Source: Sediminispirochaeta bajacaliforniensis DSM 16054 (GTDB lineage Bacteria; Spirochaetota; Spirochaetia; DSM-16054; Sediminispirochaetaceae). From it: a stretch of DNA of 64,000 nucleotides. The stretch is from positions 185,797 to 249,796 of the forward strand of contig NZ_KB899408.1 in the NCBI RefSeq assembly GCF_000378205.1, in the 5' to 3' direction. Shown piece by piece: positions 58,427 to 64,000 of this stretch; positions within the stretch are counted from its first letter, which is position 1, and each line of letters begins with the position of its first letter. The translations under genes were made by a program, and so were the position numbers. The notes below the pieces were generated by a model. That model did no database searches and was not told where the DNA came from. It saw only the letters and a list, made by a program, of their open reading frames with translations.

Positions 58427-60586
58427 ATGGATTCACTATACAAAATAGAGAAATGTACCGGAGAATTTTCCTGCCGTGAGACGGAAAAATCATTTATTGA
58501 CCTCTCATGGCCTGTGCTGTCCAGACGGCTTTTTATTGCAGTATGTTTGAGCAGCCTCACCTATGTTTTTGCAAGTTGTATTCCACGCCCAGAGGTTCAT
58601 CCGGAATACCGGACTCTGATGGTCCCGCTTACAAGAATGGTTGCCGGATTGCTCTTGTTCACTGCCCTTGTCGTCAGAAAAAGTCGTCGATTCTCCCTCT
58701 TCCTTCGTGTTTTGATAATCGTGGCTGAACTCTCCATAGGCGGACTTGAATCGGCGGATCAATATGTTTATCTGCTATCAATACACAAATTTTACGACGT
58801 CGGAACATCATATCTGGTATTTTATATACTGATCTTCTATATCGTTATCCCCAACAAGGTCAGCATAACCGTATGCACAAGCATCGTGATATCGATGATG
58901 TTCATCATCTCTGTCCATTCGACCGGCATTGCGACTTCTTCCGATCTGTTTACAACGTCAATCTACTTTCTCATAACCAATGCCCTCGGCTATGCAATAG
59001 TTTTAAACGCCAATGCATCAAAGCGTGAAGAGTATCATCACACGATTCAAATAAAAAAAGCGGAACAGGAAGCCCGGGATGCGAAGCTCCTGGCGGAAGA
59101 GGCGAACAAGGCAAAAGGTCGTTTTCTTGCGATGATGAACCACGAGATGTGTACCCCGCTGAATGTCATTCTGGGAGGAATCCGGATACTGGAGAATACC
59201 GGGCTTGCTGCAAAGCAAAAAAAGACGGTCGCAATTATCAGGAACTCGGGAGAACTTTTAACGGTTTTAATCCAGGATGCTCTGGACTTTACTCATATCG
59301 AGCGACATAAGCTGCAGCTGAGAAATGAGCGATTTTCGCTGAACGAATTGATGAGGGAGATTGATACACTCTATTCGTCCGTTGCAAAAGAAAAAGGGTT
59401 GAGGTTTTCTTGTTCCTGCAACTGTCTTCCTGTTGCATATGTGAAGGGCGATGCCCTGAGGCTGCGGCAGGTGCTGTGCAATCTGATCAATAATGCCGTG
59501 AAATTTACCGGTAAGGGTTCTGTTTCGTTGTGCGTTGATCTCCTGGAGAGAAAGGAATCGACGGCCCTCATCAGATTTGAGGTACAAGACACCGGTATCG
59601 GTATCGCTGCGCATCATATCGAGGATATCGTAAAGCCCTTTGTCCAGGTTGAAGATGCTTCGACAAGGGCCTACGGCGGAAACGGTCTGGGACTGGCCAT
59701 CTGCAGTGAGCTGCTGCATGCCATGGGCAGCAGCCTGGAGATTAGCAGCAGAGAGGGCTCCGGCAGCCTCTTCGGCTTCACCCTTCCCCTCATCATCGAC
59801 ACCGCTACCGGTATGGAAGAAGAGCGGCCGGAAATCGCTGAATATAGCATACTGCTCATTGATGATACCGAGGCAAATTTGAAAATCGTCGGCGGATTGC
59901 TGAGCCTTCTCAAACAACGCGTCGTGTTCGCCCGGGGAAGCAGGCAGGGAATAGCGCAGAGCCGATGCGGTGATTTTGATGCCGTCATTATTGATCTGCA
60001 CATGCCCGGACAGGACGGAATGGAGACGCTTCGGGAAATCAGGATGGCGCATCCGGAAATTCCCGCCTTCCTTATGACTGCCGACACCCGTGAGGAGGTC
60101 TTATCAGAATACCGAAGCGCCGGCTTCACCGGTTTTATTCCGAAGCCGGTGGATATATTCCAGTTGGGCAACGCCCTGAGGCTGGTGGGCTCGGATGGAC
60201 AGACAACGAGCGCGACCTGGCATGCTGCGGGCCCGACCATCCAAGAGGGGGGTGACGGCCTTGAGGCTCTCTTCGATGAAGGGTTTATGGATGAATTGAA
60301 AAGGGACCTGGGGCATAAGGTGTTTATCGATGTGATACAATCCTGTGTTAAGGCATTGGAAAGCGGAGTTGATCGAATCGGGAATCCCGGAGATTGTGGT
60401 GAAATGGCGGATATTCTTCATCAGTTAAAAGGCGTTGCCGGAAACTACCGTCTGCTGCGTGTGGGGAAGGCGCTGGATGCCTATAGGGCCAGCAGGTCGG
60501 AAGCAGATTTCAGCCGGTTGGAGAAGAGCCTTGAGGAGACGATAGAAGCTCTCAAAAGGGTATCGTCTGTATCGGCATGGTATTAA
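58427..60586 (+). CDS. Hybrid sensor histidine kinase with receiver and Hpt domains
   Basis: A 719-residue membrane sensor. It has six or seven N-terminal helices (about 30-205), a short coiled segment, HisKA with His239 in MMNHEMCTPL, HATPase with NNAVKFTGKG, DTGIGI and GNGLGLAI, a receiver with Asp523 in VIIDLHMPGQDG, and a C-terminal Hpt with His665 in LHQLKG. The His-Asp-His chain would pass phosphate to the neighbouring OmpR-type regulator. The membrane part rather than a large external domain suggests sensing of a membrane or small-molecule cue. The ribosome site before ATG 58427 is weak. Confidence 0.92.
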   Translation: MDSLYKIEKCTGEFSCRETEKSFIDLSWPVLSRRLFIAVCLSSLTYVFASCIPRPEVHPEYRTLMVPLTRMVAGLLLFTALVVRKSRRFSLFLRVLIIVAELSIGGLESADQYVYLLSIHKFYDVGTSYLVFYILIFYIVIPNKVSITVCTSIVISMMFIISVHSTGIATSSDLFTTSIYFLITNALGYAIVLNANASKREEYHHTIQIKKAEQEARDAKLLAEEANKAKGRFLAMMNHEMCTPLNVILGGIRILENTGLAAKQKKTVAIIRNSGELLTVLIQDALDFTHIERHKLQLRNERFSLNELMREIDTLYSSVAKEKGLRFSCSCNCLPVAYVKGDALRLRQVLCNLINNAVKFTGKGSVSLCVDLLERKESTALIRFEVQDTGIGIAAHHIEDIVKPFVQVEDASTRAYGGNGLGLAICSELLHAMGSSLEISSREGSGSLFGFTLPLIIDTATGMEEERPEIAEYSILLIDDTEANLKIVGGLLSLLKQRVVFARGSRQGIAQSRCGDFDAVIIDLHMPGQDGMETLREIRMAHPEIPAFLMTADTREEVLSEYRSAGFTGFIPKPVDIFQLGNALRLVGSDGQTTSATWHAAGPTIQEGGDGLEALFDEGFMDELKRDLGHKVFIDVIQSCVKALESGVDRIGNPGDCGEMADILHQLKGVAGNYRLLRVGKALDAYRASRSEADFSRLEKSLEETIEALKRVSSVSAWY

Positions 60587-60702
60587 CCTTATACGTCAAC
60601 CCCGAAACAAAGCACAGTAATTCCCCTAAAAGCTAATGTTTATGACTTTGAATATTTGGGCACTTGCCTGCAAAACTGCCGAGATTCCCAAAATTCCCGC
60701 AG

Positions 60703-60891
60703 CTAAATGTGGAAGTATACCCAATGTACATCCGACTCTTTGCTATTGTGTGTTACTAAAACTCCATCATGTTCTAAAACGGTTGATGCTATCAATAGAT
60801 CATTTGGCCCAATAATCTTTCCCGATTTTTCAAGTTCTGATCGAATCTTTGCATATGTTTTTGTCGCATTATCATCAAATCTCGTTCTGCA
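60703..60891 (-). pseudogene. Remnant of a PIN-domain (VapC-type) toxin gene
   Basis: The minus strand reads SELEKSGKIIGPNDLLIAST followed by VLEHDGVLVTHNSKE and a TAG at 60703-60705, the conserved C-terminal third of VapC toxins. Upstream the frame is closed by TGA at 60892-60894, so the catalytic N-terminal part is missing. It overlaps, out of frame, the 3' end of the adjacent antitoxin gene. Confidence 0.8.
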
Positions 60892-61100
60892 TCATTGGAA
60901 AAATCTTCGATTTTGACTAGGGTGAAACTATCATCATCAATAGACCCATAGAGATTTTCATAATTTTCTGGCCATGCATTAAACATCGATTCATTCAATT
61001 TCTTAACAACATACTTAGAAATGGAAAGATGCTCTAATTTCGCGGCCGTTTCGATTTTTTGCAGCGTGGTTTTATCAATATAAAGTGATAGTTGAGGCAT
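60792..61100 (-). CDS. CopG-like antitoxin, 3' end fused out of frame to toxin remnant
   Basis: A 102-residue protein. MPQLSLYIDKTTLQKIETAA, LEHLSISKYVVKKL and YENLYGSIDDDSF match a ribbon-helix-helix antitoxin family that pairs with PIN toxins. The normal C-terminus would lie near EDFSNDAERDL; the last 25 or so residues come from reading the PIN remnant in the wrong frame after a deletion. It is probably still a DNA-binding antitoxin without a functional toxin. ATG 61100 follows AAGGAG closely. Confidence 0.7.
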   Translation of the reverse strand: MPQLSLYIDKTTLQKIETAAKLEHLSISKYVVKKLNESMFNAWPENYENLYGSIDDDSFTLVKIEDFSNDAERDLMIMRQKHMQRFDQNLKNRERLLGQMIY

Positions 61101-61200
61101 ATAAAGCTCCTTAAATTATATAATATACTTGTTTTATGATAAAATTAATATTTATTGGGACAATGATCGTGAAAAACTGCCCGCTATGTGTATACATACA

Positions 61201-61407
61201 TTAAAGACTTTCTCTTCCTGTAGACATAAAATCATCAGAGAATTTGTTGATACCTTCAACAAATAGTTCCCAAATTTTTTCATGTGGAAATAATAAGACA
61301 GCATCACCGTGTTTTTGGATATACACTTCATTTCCTTTAACCTGATACTCTTTGGGTAAACGTACTGCTTGATATCTGCCATTCTGAAAAATTTTTGCTG
61401 TTTGCAT
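61201..61407 (-). CDS. vapB: VapB-type antitoxin (AbrB/SpoVT fold), orphan
   Basis: A 68-residue protein. MQTAKIFQNGRYQAVRLPKE and GNEVYIQKHGDAVLLFP are typical of swapped-hairpin VapB antitoxins; KFSDDFM near the end is the toxin-binding part. The frame is open to 61470, and an ATG at 61467 has its own AAGG site, so an extended form is possible. No PIN-domain gene follows it, and the next gene is a different antitoxin, so it is an orphan or remnant. Confidence 0.7.
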   Translation of the reverse strand: MQTAKIFQNGRYQAVRLPKEYQVKGNEVYIQKHGDAVLLFPHEKIWELFVEGINKFSDDFMSTGRESL

Positions 61408-61559
61408 CGGCAACGTCGCATATTCGCGGAATGTAGGTAGGTATACAAAGTTTGAATCTTGCTTCATCAAGCTACCTTCTGTTTGGGGATATAGATATTA
61501 CGGTATAATTCTTTTCTCTGTAGTACATAATGACATTATTAGAAAACAGAAAAACTATA

Positions 61560-61588
61560 TTGACAAAAAGAAAGATAACTGATAACAT
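61560..61588 (+). promoter_or_regulatory. Promoter of the TetR-family gene
   Basis: TTGACA at 61560-61565, a 17-nt spacer and TAACAT at 61583-61588, overlapped by the long palindrome. Confidence 0.6.
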
Positions 61589-61616
61589 CGTTATCGATAA
61601 CAATGTTATCAGTTAT
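61575..61616. promoter_or_regulatory. 42-bp palindromic operator of the TetR-family regulator
   Basis: Arms ATAACTGATAACAT (61575-61588) and ATGTTATCAGTTAT (61603-61616) surround a perfect inner palindrome GTTATCGATAAC (61590-61601). Only one base pair of 21 mismatches. It covers the -10 of the regulator's promoter and ends 12 nt before its start codon. Confidence 0.8.
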
Positions 61617-61628
61617 AGGAGCTTTGTA

Positions 61629-62276
61629 ATGTCATCAAGAGATACAAGCTTGGATCTTAAAATCATCCAAAGTGCAAAGAAAGAATTTCTGGAAAAAGGC
61701 TTTATATTCTCTTCCCTTAGAAAAATTTGCCGAAATGCCGGCGTAACCACCGGAGCAGTTTATAAACGATACGATGGAAAAGAAGTATTATTTGCTAATG
61801 TTGTGAAACCCGCACTCAATATTTTTGAAAGCATACTGAATGGAACCCTTGAATTGAACAAGGAGAGAACAGAGACAAATGCCTCACATAAGGACCGTAT
61901 TGATTATTTCGATAAAGCAAAAAATTGGATTGAAGAAATATATTTCGAGAGAGCAAGACAGTGGATTAAGGAGATATATAAAGAACAGGATGCTGTAAAA
62001 ATATTGCTCACAAAAGCTGATGGAACGGCCTATTCTAATTTTGTGCACGATTTCATAGAACAAAGCATGAAAGGCGTCTACCTGCTTATGACAGATTTGG
62101 AAAATAGAGGATTGTGTAAAATAAAACTATCCAAGAATGAATTCCATGTTCTTTTTATTACTCATTGGACACCCTTTTTCGAAATGTTCATAAACGATTT
62201 TACAGTTGATGAAGCGATTGCCTTTCTACCAAAAATAACTGATTTCTTAGGATGGGATAAATTTATTGAATATTAG
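61629..62276 (+). CDS. TetR-family transcriptional regulator
   Basis: A 215-residue repressor. The N-terminal helix-turn-helix is visible (IIQSAKKEFLEKGFIFSSLR, then CRNAGVTTGAVYKRYDGKE); the rest is the helical ligand or dimer domain with many aromatic residues. ATG 61629 with AGGAG is chosen over the open extension to 61530. The 42-bp palindrome directly upstream points to autorepression. No obvious efflux or enzyme gene is adjacent, so its other target is unknown. Confidence 0.9.
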   Translation: MSSRDTSLDLKIIQSAKKEFLEKGFIFSSLRKICRNAGVTTGAVYKRYDGKEVLFANVVKPALNIFESILNGTLELNKERTETNASHKDRIDYFDKAKNWIEEIYFERARQWIKEIYKEQDAVKILLTKADGTAYSNFVHDFIEQSMKGVYLLMTDLENRGLCKIKLSKNEFHVLFITHWTPFFEMFINDFTVDEAIAFLPKITDFLGWDKFIEY

Positions 62277-62541
62277 TTGTAAAGGAATATAAAAAAAGGG
62301 AGGTAGAGCGACAGAACACCATTCTCATTCAAATAGTGAAGTGAGAATAAAGATCTTTCACTTTGGAACCAAAGAAGAGTTTTTTCATTACACGTGAATT
62401 ATGTGATCACAAAGGGTTTTACGTATTTATAAAAAACGGAAATAAAAATTAAGAATTCTATCATAAGCCGAAAAAATAAACGGTACAAAATCTCGACAGA
62501 AAAAATGTCTGGATAAAATATACTATTTCGGAGGCAAAACC
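62277..62541. other. AT-rich intergenic region upstream of the SUMF1-domain gene
   Basis: No gene is seen. A hairpin (ATTCTCA 62331-62337 with TGAGAAT 62342-62348) could end the tetR transcript weakly. The remainder is AT-rich promoter-like sequence. Confidence 0.5.
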
Positions 62542-63745
62542 GTGAAGAAGCTTTTATTAACCATGAGTGCAGTAACAGGAATACTGCTTTCTGCAGGCTG
62601 CCCCCTTCCAACCCATCGGGGGGATACAAGTGGTGACGTCACTCCACAACGCTATGCCATAACAGTCAATTCCACTGGAGAAGTCAATGGCGAAAAGGTA
62701 ACAGCAAGCGTATCCGAAGCTACGGAAGGGACAATAGTAACGCTATCAGCAACATTGGACAGTAGTACTCGGAAAGTAAGCTTTAGTACTTCAGAATCGG
62801 GAATTACCCCCCCATACAATTTTTACTACAAATTGCAAAACGACGTTTATCATGCCGGCAAAATCTCTAGCAATTACGGCAACCTTTGCTGATAAGCCCT
62901 CTGCTGCAACTCCCGATAATCGTACTGCTAATACTGTCTCTTTTTATATGCACTATGTTCATTCGGGAACCTTTACCATGGGTGAAGATGTAACGACTCC
63001 CGCACCGGAAATAACTCTGACCAAAGACTTCTGGATGGGGGAGACCGAGGTAACCCAAGGCTTATGGGAGGCTGTTTGGGGGCTAACCTGGCCTGAAACA
63101 GCCCCTACAGGAGTTCCTGGTGACGGGGATAGTTACCCTGCCTACAATGTAAACTGGTATGATGCTGTGGCGTTCTGTAATCTTCTCACCCAAGCCGATG
63201 ACAGTATAGCTAATACTGAGCAGATCTATTATTCCGATGCTGATAAAAAAACGGTCTATACCAAAGACAATGCGAAAAATAATGACGCTGTGTATGTGGA
63301 CTGGAGTAAAACAGGCTACCGCTTACCCACCGAAGCGGAATGGGAATACACCGCCCGCTATAAAGATGCAGATAATTCTGTCTGGAACGGCGGAGATCAT
63401 GTTAGCGGAGGACCGGAATATACGAATCCTGAAATTGAGAAATACGGCTGGTTCAATGGGAATTCTCATGGAAAATGTTATGAGGTGAAACGCTTAACTG
63501 CAAATGACCTTGGATTATATGACATGAGCGGAAATGTAAATGAATGGTGTTATGACTGGATCGCTTCCTATAAACCGATTTCTCAAAGTGATCCAGTAGG
63601 GCCGGAAAACGGCACTCGCCGTATACTTCGTGGCGGTAGTTGGAGTTTTGGAGAAGAGTATATGCGTGTAGGTAACAGATACAATTATACACCTTCTGAC
63701 CGTTACAGTACCTTTGGCTTCCGCCTTTGCAGGACTGCGTATTGA
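62542..63745 (+). pseudogene. SUMF1/FGE-sulfatase-domain lipoprotein, frame broken at a C7 tract
   Basis: GTG 62542 behind GGAGG starts a lipoprotein signal (lipobox LLSAGC) and a beta-repeat region. The first frame stops at 62892. The second, open from 62852 to 63745, begins PAKSLAITATFA and carries a full formylglycine-enzyme-like domain: VHSGTFTMGED, DFWMGETEVTQGLWEAV, YRLPTEAEWEYTARY, MSGNVNEWCYDWI and RRILRGGSWSFG. Seven C at 62807-62813 link the frames; one C fewer would join them into a protein of about 400 residues. It is either a phase-variable or decayed gene, or a sequencing slip. The catalytic cysteines of true FGE are not evident, so it is more likely a C-type-lectin-like surface protein. 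Confidence 0.75.
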
Positions 63746-63803
63746 TGAGTCAATCCGCATAAAATTTGATCATGTCCAAAAAGGTTCGCATTTTGACTGT
63801 CGC

Positions 63804-63846
63804 CACCGGAGGTAAATTGCAGGAAAACACCGGAGGTAAATTGCAG
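63804..63846 (+). repeat. Terminal direct repeats of the IS21-like element
   Basis: CACCGGAGGTAAATTGCAG occurs at 63804-63822 and again, identical, at 63828-63846. Multiple copies of a short transposase-binding repeat at the ends are typical of this family. Confidence 0.75.
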
Positions 63847-63926
63847 ACTCCGGCTTGAAAAAAGGGCAGTACTGCCTTGTAATGGTTGTAGCCAAACAAT
63901 CATGAAAACAAGGAGTACGCCCTACA

Positions 63927-64000
63927 ATGCTGGAGTTACTGATGCATGAAGCACAGATGTTGAAACGACAGGGCAAGAAGATCAGAGAAATCGCTGAATC
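63927..64000 (+). CDS. istA: IstA-like transposase, N-terminal part, truncated by the window edge
   Basis: ATG 63927 with AAGGAG 13 nt upstream encodes 24 visible residues (MLELLMHEAQMLKRQGKKIR, then EIAE), the start of the helix-turn-helix of IS21 IstA transposases. ATG 63942 is an alternative. The rest is outside the window. Confidence 0.65.
   Translation, partial: MLELLMHEAQMLKRQGKKIREIAE

Larger units (their letters stand above)
63794..64000 (+). mobile_element. Left end of an IS21-family insertion sequence
   Basis: It begins near TGACTGTCGCC. Two 19-bp direct repeats, then a ribosome site and the start of an IstA-like transposase, form the usual left end of IS21 elements. The right part lies beyond the window. 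It is inserted 48 nt after the SUMF1-domain gene. Confidence 0.7.

Noticed and set aside
63804..63846. Two direct repeats suggesting a CRISPR start
   Set aside because: The spacing is only 5 nt, there are two copies, and a transposase start follows. They are terminal repeats of an IS21-like element.
1..64000. tRNA or rRNA genes
   Set aside because: No stretch with tRNA cloverleaf landmarks or rRNA-like conserved sequence was noticed on either strand. A dedicated scan was not possible.

Overview
The window looks like chromosome from a free-living, anaerobic, sugar-fermenting spirochaete of the Spirochaeta/Sediminispirochaeta kind. This is an inference. It rests on the many solute-binding proteins whose signal peptides end in 'FAGG' followed by charged residues, on oxygen-sensitive pyruvate and branched-chain 2-oxoacid:ferredoxin oxidoreductases, on an anaerobe-type oxidative-stress cluster (rubrerythrin, desulfoferrodoxin, ferritin, rubredoxin), and on the density of sugar ABC transporters and two-component systems. 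I saw no rRNA, tRNA, CRISPR array or replication origin.

Layout. 1-1.84 kb: end of a DUF2400-like gene, then rbr-dfx-ftn-rub. 1.7-10 kb: the most unusual system, a minus-strand pair made of a sugar-ABC-type ATPase fused to a histidine kinase (ATPase H-loop His replaced) and an NtrC-type regulator. Divergent from them is a ribose-type ABC operon (binding protein, TIM-barrel glycosidase-like protein, RbsA, RbsC) with a clear GG-N10-GC sigma-54 promoter and an upstream dyad. 10-21 kb: metH, a vor operon, a fasciclin-domain protein, a tryptophanase-family lyase and Uup. 21-27.7 kb: LacI regulator and an ABC sugar operon ending in an ADP-ribosylglycohydrolase-family protein. 27.8-34.5 kb: a small protein, a lipoprotein, pyruvate:ferredoxin oxidoreductase and a glycosyltransferase. 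34.5-41 kb: a minus-strand operon of binding protein, two permeases, metallo-beta-lactamase-fold protein and a YesN/YesM-type pair. 41-49.2 kb: AhpD-like protein, lipoprotein, GNAT, GntR, 5'-nucleotidase-like phosphoesterase and another ABC sugar operon. The GntR gene and the ABC operon are linked by an identical 12-bp operator in two promoters. 49.4-53.2 kb: GH13 sucrose-phosphorylase-like enzyme, GT4-like glycosyltransferase and a Nudix hydrolase. 53.3-57.6 kb: vapBC, a FecR-domain protein and an unrecognised three-gene block (HEAEH protein, Ser-rich protein, phage tail-collar protein). 57.7-60.6 kb: OmpR-type regulator and a hybrid kinase, divergent from that block. 60.7-64 kb: decayed toxin-antitoxin pieces, a TetR regulator behind a 42-bp palindrome, a frame-broken SUMF1-domain lipoprotein with a C7 tract, and the left end of an IS21-family element.

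A dispersed MITE-like element runs through the middle. Four copies are 147-149 bp, one is 58 bp, and three are solitary ends. All have TA at the ends, a terminal repeat close to GTGTTCCGAATCCTGGTGG, and no coding capacity. All lie between 9.98 and 52.55 kb in intergenic DNA, and one supplies a stop codon. Most binding-protein genes are followed by a hairpin before their permeases, which would set high binding-protein expression.
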